A stretch of 18,311 nucleotides of DNA from Candidatus Saccharimonadia bacterium (GTDB lineage: Bacteria > Patescibacteriota > Saccharimonadia > Saccharimonadales > Saccharimonadaceae). Location of the stretch: contig JALRDS010000066.1 in assembly GCA_023259925.1 (NCBI GenBank), positions 1-18,311 on the forward strand, written 5' to 3'. Positions 11,638 through 18,311 of the stretch are shown piece after piece. The translations under genes were made by a program, and so were the position numbers. Each line of letters starts with the position of its first letter. Positions within the stretch are counted from its first letter, which is position 1. The notes beneath the pieces were generated by a model. It had not been told where the DNA came from and did not search any database. It saw only the letters and a program-made list of their open reading frames with translations.

Positions 11638-13116
11638 ATGAAAGCATTCTTGGTAGCACGAGTATCAACCGACGATCAAAAAGATGCACTTCCAGCACAG
11701 GCTTTTCGATTGACAGAATACGCGAAGCGTCGCGGATATGAGTACGAGCTAACCGAGATTCGAGAAAGTGCTTACAAAGGAAACCGCTCTGCGTTTTCTG
11801 AACTCGTGAAGAAGATTACTCTTCACGGTGAAATTGCCGTAGTTGTCTTTGATAAGATCGATCGCTACACTCGCGATTCAAGTTCGCAAGAAGTGAGAAT
11901 TCTCGATGACCTACGCAAGTCTGGGAAAATCGAACTTCACTTCCCGTCCGATAACTTATTTATACATCGTGATTCACCTGCTACAGACCTTTTAAGGCTC
12001 GGCATGGGCGTTGTGGTTGCCCAATACTATTCTGATGCAATTAGTGATAACGTACGCCGCAGATTCGAACAAAAGCTGCGTGATGGTGAATGGATTGGTA
12101 TGGCACCGCTTGGGTATAAAAATACTATCTTACCGAACGGAAAAAAGTGGATCGAGGTTGATCCCTATCCTGCCGAAGTTGTCCGACAAATATTCGCAAG
12201 ATACGCAGAAGGCAATACATCGATTAGGATAATCGCCGAGCAGATGCGTAAAGAGTATGGAATCAAGATTGGCCAAAGCAAGGTAGATCAAACACTAAAG
12301 AATCCTTTTTACTATGGTGAGATGCGCGTTAAAGGTTCACTGTATCCGCATAAATATGAGCCACTCGTAACATTCGAGCTATTTGAGCGAGTTAGGGCTA
12401 TTCAAGACGGCTACAAAGTTGAACCGAAGAGATGGGGCGGATTGCCATATGTCTATCGTGGCTTACTGAAATGCGAGACTTGCGGATGCAGGGTAACATT
12501 CGAAAAGAAGAAACAAAAGTACGTCTACGGTCACTGTACCCAATCTAGATTCAAGCACGACTACAAGTATGTAAGCGAAGAGCTAATTACTAAACAGGTC
12601 ATGAAGATCTTTGAAGCTATCAAGATTCCTGAGGATGCGTATCAAGAAGTAAGTTCAGTCTTAAGGCAAACCCACGAAGACAAGAAGCGATACCGAGAGC
12701 AAACATTGTCATCCATCGAATCGGAGATCACTAAATTTCAAAACCGCATTGATAGAGTTTACGAGGATTACTTAGACGACAAAATTACAGAAGAACTATA
12801 CCAACGTAAGTCCGAGGAATACCGCGAAAATCAGAAGAAGCTTCAAAGACAGAGAGATAATATCGAACTGGTAGACGATGAGTACTTTGGTACAGTATTT
12901 CATCTGTTAAACCTAGCCAAGAGTGCTCCTAAGTTGTTCCAAAAAGCGAATATAGAGCAAAAGCGGTCACTTCTTCAAATTGTACTTTCGAACTTTTCAT
13001 TAGATGGCGATCAACTGAGGTGGAAACTAAAAGAACCATTCGAAACGATGGTTCTTTGTAGTGAAAATTCATCTTGGCTCCGGCGGCTGGGCTCGAACCA
13101 GCGACCTAATCGTTAA
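11638..13116 (+). CDS. Large serine recombinase (integrase of the element)
   Basis: 492 residues. The resolvase catalytic domain starts FLVARVSTDDQKDALPAQ with R8 and S10 as likely catalytic residues, and continues to VFDKIDRYTRDSSS and further helices (about 1-145). The recombinase domain begins APLGYKNTILPNGKKWIEVD and includes IAEQM and NPFYYGEM (about 155-265). A zinc beta-ribbon has C279 and C282 with a later H-C pair (GHCTQ), followed by a coiled coil (about 345-410). The last 13 residues, WLRRLGSNQRPNR, are encoded by the antisense of the tRNA-Asn gene. The TAA stop lies in the anticodon-loop region. Such tRNA-derived tails mark recombinases that integrate at tRNA 3' ends. AGGAG lies 5 nt before the ATG. 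Confidence 0.95.
   Translation: MKAFLVARVSTDDQKDALPAQAFRLTEYAKRRGYEYELTEIRESAYKGNRSAFSELVKKITLHGEIAVVVFDKIDRYTRDSSSQEVRILDDLRKSGKIELHFPSDNLFIHRDSPATDLLRLGMGVVVAQYYSDAISDNVRRRFEQKLRDGEWIGMAPLGYKNTILPNGKKWIEVDPYPAEVVRQIFARYAEGNTSIRIIAEQMRKEYGIKIGQSKVDQTLKNPFYYGEMRVKGSLYPHKYEPLVTFELFERVRAIQDGYKVEPKRWGGLPYVYRGLLKCETCGCRVTFEKKKQKYVYGHCTQSRFKHDYKYVSEELITKQVMKIFEAIKIPEDAYQEVSSVLRQTHEDKKRYREQTLSSIESEITKFQNRIDRVYEDYLDDKITEELYQRKSEEYRENQKKLQRQRDNIELVDDEYFGTVFHLLNLAKSAPKLFQKANIEQKRSLLQIVLSNFSLDGDQLRWKLKEPFETMVLCSENSSWLRRLGSNQRPNR
13026..13057 (-). terminator. Replacement terminator for tRNA-Asn inside the recombinase gene
   Basis: On the minus strand AAAGAACCAT (13057-13048), an 8-nt loop and ATGGTTCTTT (13039-13030) form a perfect 10-bp stem followed by TAGTTT. 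It lies 17 nt downstream of the tRNA CCA. The U-rich tract is partly inside the stem, so efficiency is uncertain. The same bases encode KEPFETMVL of the recombinase. Confidence 0.55.
13073..13081. other. Right attachment-site core (attR)
   Basis: CTTGGCTCC, identical to 4188-4196. It covers the CCA end, the discriminator base and the last acceptor-stem bases of the tRNA-Asn gene on the opposite strand. Confidence 0.7.
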
Positions 13117-13149
13117 CAGCGACCCGCTCTACCACTGAGCTACGCCGGA
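13075..13149 (-). tRNA. tRNA-Asn(GTT)
   Basis: A full cloverleaf on the minus strand: acceptor TCCGGCG/CGCCGGA, D stem GCTC/GAGC, anticodon stem GGTCG/CGATT with loop CTGTTAA (anticodon GTT), T arm GCTGG-TTCGAGC-CCAGC, discriminator G and an encoded CCA (13077-13075). It is the integration site of the element. Its last bases are shared with the recombinase reading frame on the other strand. Confidence 0.95.
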
Positions 13150-13163
13150 ATACCTAATACAGC

Positions 13164-13192
13164 AGTATACTGATTTTTATAGGGGTAGTCAA
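13164..13192 (-). promoter_or_regulatory. tRNA-Asn promoter
   Basis: On the minus strand, -35 TTGACT (13192-13187), a 17-bp spacer and -10 TATACT (13169-13164). The predicted start is about 13157, 8 nt before the mature tRNA. It sits between the stop of the serine hydrolase gene and the tRNA. Confidence 0.8.
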
Positions 13193-13194
13193 GA

Positions 13195-14928
13195 TTATCG
13201 CAGCGCTTCGATTTTACGAGTAAGCTCGGCAATGTTACCCCATGTACTACCGTCTGTCATAACAACCAGCACGTAGGTGCCTTTTGGTGAATATACAATC
13301 GACGCATCGTGGAGAAGGCCGTACAAAAAGCCCACCTTATCGGCAACCGAACCGCTGGCGCCAGCTGGTATACCCGAGCGGTAAACATTACGCTTCATGG
13401 CACTTAGTAACCGGGTTCGGCTTTCTTCTGTTAGCCCAATTTGCTTGGATTCTAGCTTATTTAAATATAGCGCCAAATCACCTGCACTTGTTCGCTGTCC
13501 GTCGCTCGCTAATGAAGTGTTAGAAAGCCCTAACGCTCGCGCTTCATTGATTACCGTCTGGTAGCCAATCTTTTTATACATCGCCTCGGCACATGGATTA
13601 TCACTTTTTACAATCATGTCATCGAAGCACGTGCTTACATCTTTCCCGCCAGTCACTTCGTCGGTTAATTTCCACTTGCCTGCATCGATACGCTTTAACA
13701 CACTATAGGCAACAAATAACTTGTAGGTGCTCGCTGTAATAAAGGATTCTGAACTATTGTAGTTAGCGCTCAGCCCACGGCCACCAATTTCGTTAAATGA
13801 CACGCCATAACTACCGGGAGTATCTTTAGCAAAATGCTCTAATGTGGCCGCGATACCAGTGCTGGTTTTGGTATAACTGCGGGTATATTCGACTTTTGGC
13901 GCTAGTGGTGCGACTACCACTTTTGCCTGCGCTTGCTTCGACTCAAGCACCGCCTTCACCGTCGTTACTGTAGCGTTTAAATCAAGCGTTTGACCATTAG
14001 CACCGCTTACCCGTGACGTTTCAGTAAAATCAAGCGTTGACACCCTGGTAATACCGGCTGGCTTTGCCACCTTTGGTGTAACAAATTTGTCGAAAAAGGG
14101 CTTTGCTTTTGAGCTATCGATTGAATATTGGAGCGAACTACCCTCCGTAGTGAACGTAAGCCAGCCAAGTATCTCTTTTTGAGAAACATCCACAGATTCA
14201 TTGGCTACCCCAGCAATCTCCACGCCACGCTCGGTTGCATTGTTTAATTCCCTGGCAAGTGATTCAGCAGCAGCATCACCTACAGCTGGCTTTAATACCT
14301 CTACAGGAATCGTTACCGCCGCCCGTTGGTTAATTGCAGGCTTAACGGCAAGTAATCTACTAAGTGCATCGTCTTGCTCGCAGCTTCCTCCGTTTTCGCC
14401 AGGTACAACCACCAGTCGACTACCAGAAAGTTTTAAAGATGCGTTTTTAGGGGCAATCTTACATGACTTACCGAGCTGCTTGGTTATAAAACTTATCGCT
14501 TTGGCTTCATTGGTTGTAACTGTAGCGGGCTTTTCAGACTGAAATGGACCAAACCAAAATAACGACGACGGGATGATACGTAAATACCATGGGTAGCTGC
14601 TATTATTAATTCGCTCCGCGTGCGACACAGTGATTCCAATATCATCCGCTTTTACGGTAAGCTCATTGGTTTTGCTTTCGCCAAGCTGTACAGTTACCCG
14701 CTGCTCACGCGATAATGCATTTAATCTCTCTATAGCGTCAGCTTTCGACCAGCCACCAAGCGCAACGCTATCCACCTTGGCAAACAGTGGCAAATGACTA
14801 CTTGGGTAAATAAACTGTATAGTCATTAGCAAGGCTACTATTCCAGCCCCGCTCCATGCGAAAATTGTTCTATGTGTAGCCACTAAGCGTTTAGTGGCTT
14901 GAAGAATTCGATTTAGCTGTTTCATCAC
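13195..14928 (-). CDS. Membrane-anchored PG-binding/beta-lactamase-fold serine hydrolase
   Basis: 577 residues. A basic N-terminus and one membrane helix (about 22-42) suggest that the rest is outside the cell. Residues about 50-350 resemble the repeated PG_binding_4/YoaR-type domains of cell-wall proteins (VDSVALGGWSKADAIERLNA). The C-terminal domain (about 355-577) has the class A beta-lactamase/DD-peptidase set: S400-T-Y-K403, S442-D-N444 and K531-V-G533. An ExxLN omega-loop glutamate is not evident, which argues against efficient beta-lactam hydrolysis and for a peptidoglycan-acting or non-hydrolytic role; this is inference. The start is GTG 14928 or, equally possible, ATG 14925, inside the end of the LexA-like gene (about 38 nt overlap), so the two are co-transcribed. 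Confidence 0.85.
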   Translation of the reverse strand: MMKQLNRILQATKRLVATHRTIFAWSGAGIVALLMTIQFIYPSSHLPLFAKVDSVALGGWSKADAIERLNALSREQRVTVQLGESKTNELTVKADDIGITVSHAERINNSSYPWYLRIIPSSLFWFGPFQSEKPATVTTNEAKAISFITKQLGKSCKIAPKNASLKLSGSRLVVVPGENGGSCEQDDALSRLLAVKPAINQRAAVTIPVEVLKPAVGDAAAESLARELNNATERGVEIAGVANESVDVSQKEILGWLTFTTEGSSLQYSIDSSKAKPFFDKFVTPKVAKPAGITRVSTLDFTETSRVSGANGQTLDLNATVTTVKAVLESKQAQAKVVVAPLAPKVEYTRSYTKTSTGIAATLEHFAKDTPGSYGVSFNEIGGRGLSANYNSSESFITASTYKLFVAYSVLKRIDAGKWKLTDEVTGGKDVSTCFDDMIVKSDNPCAEAMYKKIGYQTVINEARALGLSNTSLASDGQRTSAGDLALYLNKLESKQIGLTEESRTRLLSAMKRNVYRSGIPAGASGSVADKVGFLYGLLHDASIVYSPKGTYVLVVMTDGSTWGNIAELTRKIEALR

Positions 14929-15301
14929 TCTTATACCGAAGCGACGATGCTACATCTTCGTAGCCAAGTAGCTCCAACGCCTCTTTTACTGTTTTCGTTT
15001 GCTCATCGGTTAGTGGCACTGCTCGAATACGGGCCTGCAGCTCGTTGCTTACATGGTTTGCAGTTGAGTCATTCGTGCTTTTTGTTGTCACGACTTCAAG
15101 CGATCGTGCAGAATTATCGCGCCGCGCCAGATAGCCTTTCGCAATCAATCCATCAATATGAATTGCCACCGTCGATACCGATTTATAGCCAAGTGCGCGC
15201 ATTATTTCGCGGTAGCTGGGGCCGTAGCCGTTACCTTTTATAAAGCCATCAACAAAACTAAGTAGTTCTTGCTGTTTTTTACTGGCACGCTCTTTTTGCA
15301 T
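14891..15301 (-). CDS. LexA-like DNA-binding protein without the S24 protease domain
   Basis: 136 residues. The N-terminal winged helix matches LexA: KKQQELLSFVDGFIKGNGYG, PSYREIMRALGYKSVSTVAI, HIDGLIAKGYLARRDNSARS (about 7-67). LexA repressors continue with an autocleaving serine/lysine protease of about 120 residues. Here only about 65 polar residues follow, with no AG or GG cleavage site or S/K pair. It would therefore not respond to RecA in the usual way. The ATG (15301) lies 8 nt after an extended -10, so its mRNA is nearly leaderless. It overlaps the serine hydrolase gene, suggesting a role in envelope-stress control. Confidence 0.8.
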   Translation of the reverse strand: MQKERASKKQQELLSFVDGFIKGNGYGPSYREIMRALGYKSVSTVAIHIDGLIAKGYLARRDNSARSLEVVTTKSTNDSTANHVSNELQARIRAVPLTDEQTKTVKEALELLGYEDVASSLRYKSDETAKSNSSSH

Positions 15302-15309
15302 ATCTTTTT

Positions 15310-15319
15310 ATTATACCAA
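15310..15319 (-). promoter_or_regulatory. Extended -10 promoter of the LexA-like gene
   Basis: TTGGTATAAT on the minus strand, with TATAAT at 15315-15310 and TG one base upstream. The ATG is at 15301, so the transcript starts at or within 2-3 nt of the start codon. There is no -35 and no Shine-Dalgarno. Confidence 0.6.
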
Positions 15320-15343
15320 TACACTTATGGTACTACCTGTCAC

Positions 15344-15775
15344 CTAGCCAGCAAGGCCCGCAAATAAACGGCGATGCCATTTATTGTTGCGGCGCTCCAG
15401 TTCCAATGCTTGCATGAGTAAGTGGGATCGACCAGCCGTACGTGCGAGCTGGTTCGGTAAATCGTTATGGCGATCAAGTAGCCGCGACATAGCGACGGCA
15501 GCACTCGGCTTTGGCTTTGGGGCAAGTAGCCGATTGTGTTGCATTCGCTGCACCACCTGCTTCTTTTTGTGCACCGCGTGCGACGTGACTGGCTGATGTG
15601 ACTGCTTTGGCTTTTTTGCGGTAGCAACGGTCGGGTTCGCTTTAGCCGGTGCATTAATAATTGGTGACACAGCGCCAGTTTGTCGCATAGTTCGATCAGG
15701 CACCACAACACGCCGATACGCTTTTATATCTTGAATGGTCGCCCGCCTGCTTGGTGCTGTTTTTGCTACTGGCAT
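15344..15775 (-). CDS. Basic protein of unknown function
   Basis: 143 residues, strongly basic: MPVAKTAPSRRATIQDIKAY, a Pro/Ala/Lys-rich disordered middle (about 35-75), then a helical end (MSRLLDRHNDLPNQLARTAG, LLMQALELERRNNKWHRRLF). There is no signal peptide or membrane helix. A second frame covers the same region but has an unnatural Cys/Arg/Ser-rich composition, so I take this one. No good Shine-Dalgarno is seen before the ATG at 15775. Possibly nucleic-acid binding, judged only from charge. It ends 42 nt before the LexA-like start and follows the ligase gene after 105 nt of DNA with no clear terminator. Confidence 0.5.
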   Translation of the reverse strand: MPVAKTAPSRRATIQDIKAYRRVVVPDRTMRQTGAVSPIINAPAKANPTVATAKKPKQSHQPVTSHAVHKKKQVVQRMQHNRLLAPKPKPSAAVAMSRLLDRHNDLPNQLARTAGRSHLLMQALELERRNNKWHRRLFAGLAG

Positions 15776-15880
15776 ATGTTTTTTCTACAAACGGTGCTTT
15801 ACCGTAAACGTAGTACCTCTTTATTTTCTACAATGTATACGGTAATGATACGCCAGTATTACACCAGAAGCAATAGCGTT

Positions 15881-17182
15881 TTACAAACGGGCTTTTACCT
15901 TGGGCCGCGCCGGGAGTGCAACCACCGCGCCAACGAGCCCCCACCATATTATCGATACGGTATCATCAGCCCACACAGGCAGCAGTAGACCAATCACAGC
16001 TAGTCCTATGCCGCCAGCAAATAGGCCTAGCGCCAGCCACTGCGTTCGTCGCATGTACAATTGGCGTAGCAAATACACAAAAAGTGTCACGAATGTCGCC
16101 AAACCTATCCACCCGGCTTCATGCGCAATAAAGAAGTAATGGTTCTCAATAATAATATTATTCGTGCCATCACTGTCGTATAGCGAGGCTGACCCTGTTG
16201 ATCCCACCCCTCTACCTAATGGCTCTGTCATCATCCGTTCAAACCCAACCTTCAGTGATCGTATGTGCTCATCGTTCGACTTAGTCACTACCGTTGATTC
16301 GGGGTCTTCGTGGAATATTACATTCGACACCCAGTCCGATTGCACACTCAAAAGTATTAACACTGCAATCCAAACTACGAATAACCCACCGACTATCAAC
16401 AGCCGTTTGCTGATTTTACTTGCTACAACCAGTACAGTCCCCGCTGCCAGTACCGCCGCCAAGTATGCACTGCGTGAATATGTAGCAAACAACACCGCAA
16501 CGCTGGCTGCGCCAGATAATACACTCAGCGTGCGTTCACGCACGTTTTTACTTCGTAGCAAAAAAGCCAGCGCGACTGCACCATACACAACCAATAACGC
16601 ACCCAATGAATTCGGCCCCCGGAGCGTACTATTAATGCGTACAAAGTCAGGGTTTTGATCGATAGTAATAAATGGTGCGATCGTATCTTTTGAATACCCA
16701 ATCGACGACAAAATATTATCTGGTAGTACGGTTATTTGCAACAAGCCAAACGCTAGAACGATTATTGCCCCGATAGCTGAAATTTTTAGCACTTTTGGAA
16801 AAATTGCTGGTTGCATCAAAACCAACGTATACATCAATACAAACATCACAATAAATCGCAGATCAATCATCAAGCCCGATACGATCGATGGCAGCTCACC
16901 ACCCAACAAAGCCGCGAGTGCTAAATGAATTACGATATATAACAGGCTCAGCTGAATACCCACATTCCCTAGTACTTTCGGCCATAGCTTACGACGCGAC
17001 ACCAACACTACTGCAATAATCGAAAGCACAGCAAGTAGTAGTTCTTTCCAGGCTTTCAATACTAATGACTGCTCAGGGAGTAGCGTTCCGAGCCATACCA
17101 CCAATGGCGCATGCACCACAATCAACAGCAGTATAGCCAACAGTCCACCGCTATATACTCCCATAAGTGACAAAGACTTCAT
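15881..17182 (-). CDS. O-antigen ligase/polymerase family membrane protein (Wzy_C)
   Basis: 433 residues with about ten or more membrane helices. The family block RINSTLRGPNSLGALLVVYG (about 183-202), the ATYSRSAYLAAVLAAG segment, a large outer loop (about 280-345) with EPLGRGVGSTGSAS, and IENHYFFIAHEAGWIGL match the Wzy_C/WaaL family. These proteins join lipid-linked glycans or polymerise surface polysaccharide on the outer face of the membrane. With the divergent sugar transferase it forms part of a surface glycan locus. The ATG at 17182 follows the -10 TATACT by 7 nt, so the mRNA is probably leaderless, although AAAGGG overlaps that spacer. Confidence 0.85.
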   Translation of the reverse strand: MKSLSLMGVYSGGLLAILLLIVVHAPLVVWLGTLLPEQSLVLKAWKELLLAVLSIIAVVLVSRRKLWPKVLGNVGIQLSLLYIVIHLALAALLGGELPSIVSGLMIDLRFIVMFVLMYTLVLMQPAIFPKVLKISAIGAIIVLAFGLLQITVLPDNILSSIGYSKDTIAPFITIDQNPDFVRINSTLRGPNSLGALLVVYGAVALAFLLRSKNVRERTLSVLSGAASVAVLFATYSRSAYLAAVLAAGTVLVVASKISKRLLIVGGLFVVWIAVLILLSVQSDWVSNVIFHEDPESTVVTKSNDEHIRSLKVGFERMMTEPLGRGVGSTGSASLYDSDGTNNIIIENHYFFIAHEAGWIGLATFVTLFVYLLRQLYMRRTQWLALGLFAGGIGLAVIGLLLPVWADDTVSIIWWGLVGAVVALPARPKVKARL

Positions 17183-17189
17183 TCCCTTT

Positions 17190-17212
17190 AGTATAGCCGA
17201 AAATGCTATACT
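17190..17212. promoter_or_regulatory. Palindromic divergent promoter pair
   Basis: AGTATAGC (17190-17197), a 7-nt gap and GCTATACT (17205-17212) form a perfect inverted repeat. It gives outward-facing TATACT -10 boxes for the ligase (minus) and the sugar transferase (plus). The plus copy has TG one base upstream (TGCTATACT), an extended -10. Confidence 0.6.
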
Positions 17213-17226
17213 TTTAGGGAACCATT

Positions 17227-18311
17227 ATGCCAAGCCGTAATACAAAATTTTATAGCCTTCTTCTCTTATTTGCCGATGTGGCAGTGCTGGTGCTGGCATT
17301 TACTATTGCCTACGTACTTCGCGTGCAAAATGACCCCAGGCCACTACTCGTACCCGTCTACGCACAAACCTACTTGCTTACCTTTCTTGCCATTCTGCCG
17401 TTTTGGATCATCACCTTTGCATCACTGGGGCTATATAGCAGCACTACCTACAATCGACGCCTCGTAGAGTGGACCAAAGTAGCAATCGGTTCACTAATTG
17501 GTATATTACTGGTTATTGGCTGGGAATACCTTTCTGGCGAACGTGTCTTCCCGGCACGACTGGTGGCAGCCTACGCACTAGCCGGGTCATTCTTATTACT
17601 CATTCTAGAACGCGAACTTATGCGCGCCTTACGCACTCTGGCGTTTCGGTTTGGTCGCGGTGTTAGCCGTGTACTCATTATTGGTAACTCGGGCGCCACA
17701 AAAGATATCGCACGCGAGCTCGCCCAAACGACAAAAAGTGGTTACCGAGTGGTTGCAATGAACTGCCCCGCTAAATTAGTGCCAAAGCAGCTCACGGTTG
17801 AACAGTTCACGAACACCGATGAGGCACTCACTGCAATCGATCGGCTCAACGTCACCACCATCATTCAAACCGACTTGTACGATTCAAGTGAGCGAAACCA
17901 GCGCATTATGAGCGCAGCGCAGGTGAAGCATATTAACTATAATTTCATCCCAGGTGAGGCTGAGTTTTACAGTGGCAAAAACACCGTCGATGTTTTTTTA
18001 GGCTACCCAATGATCTCAGTATCTCAAACCCCCCTTATCGGCTGGGGTGCCATTACGAAGCGTATCTTTGATACATTTGTATCATTCATACTCCTAGTCA
18101 TACTAACCCCCGTGTTCGTGCTGCTCATCCTATTGCAGAAAATCTTTAACCCCGGCCCTGCCTTCTACCTATCGAACCGCCTCAGCCAGTTTTCAAAACC
18201 AATTCGTTTAATTAAATTCCGCACCATGTCTGCTAAGTACGGCTCAAAAGATGCCGCTGAGGAATTCCGCGACATGGGCCGAGAGGACCTCGCTAAAGAA
18301 TATGAACTCCA
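17227..18311 (+). CDS. Polyprenyl-phosphate sugar phosphotransferase, N-terminal part (cut by window end)
   Basis: An open frame of 361 codons from ATG 17227, with AGGGA 6 nt upstream, still open at the window edge. The first four membrane helices (about residues 8-30, 45-68, 80-96, 105-122) precede a Rossmann-like domain (SRVLIIGNSGATKDIARELA, about 152-250). A further helix then starts the sugar-transferase catalytic region: TKRIFDTFVSFILLVILTPV, NPGPAFYLSNRLSQF and IRLIKFRTM (about 277-335). This order is that of WbaP/CpsE-type initiating glycosyltransferases, which move a sugar phosphate from a nucleotide sugar to undecaprenyl phosphate. The remaining catalytic C-terminus lies beyond the window. 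It is divergent from the ligase gene. Confidence 0.9.
   Translation, partial: MPSRNTKFYSLLLLFADVAVLVLAFTIAYVLRVQNDPRPLLVPVYAQTYLLTFLAILPFWIITFASLGLYSSTTYNRRLVEWTKVAIGSLIGILLVIGWEYLSGERVFPARLVAAYALAGSFLLLILERELMRALRTLAFRFGRGVSRVLIIGNSGATKDIARELAQTTKSGYRVVAMNCPAKLVPKQLTVEQFTNTDEALTAIDRLNVTTIIQTDLYDSSERNQRIMSAAQVKHINYNFIPGEAEFYSGKNTVDVFLGYPMISVSQTPLIGWGAITKRIFDTFVSFILLVILTPVFVLLILLQKIFNPGPAFYLSNRLSQFSKPIRLIKFRTMSAKYGSKDAAEEFRDMGREDLAKEYEL

Larger units (their letters stand above)
4188..13081 (+). mobile_element. Serine-recombinase integrative element inserted in tRNA-Asn
   Basis: The 9-bp direct repeat CTTGGCTCC occurs at 4188-4196 and 13073-13081. The right copy spans the 3' end of the tRNA-Asn gene and lies in the last codons of the recombinase. 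The element length is about 8,885 bp. It carries the recombinase, a HTH protein, a SpoVG-like protein and a winged-helix regulator on the plus strand. On the minus strand it carries a seven-gene cargo operon centred on a HerA-like ATPase. No conjugation genes (relaxase, type IV secretion ATPase) are seen, so transfer must depend on other machinery. Confidence 0.8.

Noticed and set aside
14201..14542. 113-codon plus-strand open frame
   Set aside because: Antisense to the PG-binding region of the serine hydrolase; Ser/Thr/Ala-rich mirror of the coding strand.
15340..15711. Alternative 123-codon minus-strand frame
   Set aside because: Overlaps the 15344-15775 frame almost entirely; its Cys/Arg/Ser/Trp-rich composition is typical of a shadow frame.
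15776..15880. ACGGT/ACCGT mini-hairpin and similar TACAAACGG words as a regulatory repeat
   Set aside because: The stem is only 5 bp, there is no T-tract, and one of the words lies within the ligase coding end; most likely chance.
16164..16658. 164-codon plus-strand open frame
   Set aside because: Antisense to the O-antigen ligase helices; Thr/Ser/Asn-rich mirror sequence.
1..18311. CRISPR array or insertion sequence
   Set aside because: No regularly spaced repeats of 20-40 bp with spacers and no DDE/HUH transposase were seen; the only clear recombinase is the serine type.

Overview
The window most likely comes from a Candidatus Saccharibacteria (TM7) or closely related Patescibacteria chromosome. 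This is inferred from the style of the small membrane-anchored proteins, the large serine recombinase with a tRNA-derived tail, and the compact layout with very short 5' leaders. TGA is read as a normal stop (genes ending at 7066 and 9351), so this is not an SR1/Gracilibacteria genome with TGA recoded as glycine. A photolyase suggests a light-exposed, environmental lineage.

Left chromosomal part (1-4187). On the minus strand: the start of a PAS-domain protein, a GlsB/YeaQ-type small membrane protein with its own terminator, a two-gene unit (DUF2945 plus class I DNA photolyase), and a membrane-anchored extracellular protein. On the plus strand, a kinase-like gene broken by a frameshift lies behind a promoter, a His/Leu-rich 19-codon leader peptide and a pair of mutually exclusive terminator/antiterminator helices. 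This is a classical attenuator layout.

Integrated element (about 4188-13081). A large serine recombinase (11638-13116) lies against a tRNA-Asn(GTT) gene (13075-13149, minus strand). The 9-bp sequence CTTGGCTCC occurs at the tRNA 3' end and again at 4188-4196, which defines an element of about 8.9 kb. Two further observations support this. Joining the two ends in silico extends the recombinase frame by 28 codons past the crossover to a stop at 4279. A minus-strand terminator at 4143-4177 sits where the tRNA's original terminator would be. The element carries, on the minus strand, a cargo operon: a secreted or anchored protein, two small proteins, a membrane-embedded HerA-like ATPase, a probable HEPN-type protein, a membrane/coiled-coil protein and a DUF5677-like protein. 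It reads like an uncharacterised defence system. On the plus strand are a winged-helix regulator, a SpoVG-like protein, a HTH (replication- or transfer-type) protein and the recombinase.

Two structured RNAs lie inside the element. The first, on the minus strand (9910-10041), folds as a nearly linker-free four-way junction followed by an intrinsic terminator and then a strong Shine-Dalgarno of the cargo operon. The second, on the plus strand (11505-11622), is a pseudoknot ending 5 nt before the Shine-Dalgarno of the recombinase.

Right chromosomal part (13150-18311). The tRNA-Asn promoter is followed by a minus-strand cell-envelope and regulatory set: a PG-binding/beta-lactamase-fold serine hydrolase overlapping a LexA-like DNA-binding protein without a protease domain, a basic protein of unknown function, and an O-antigen ligase/polymerase. 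A divergent polyprenyl-phosphate sugar transferase, cut by the window end, faces away from the ligase across a palindromic pair of -10 elements. These last two genes fit surface polysaccharide synthesis.
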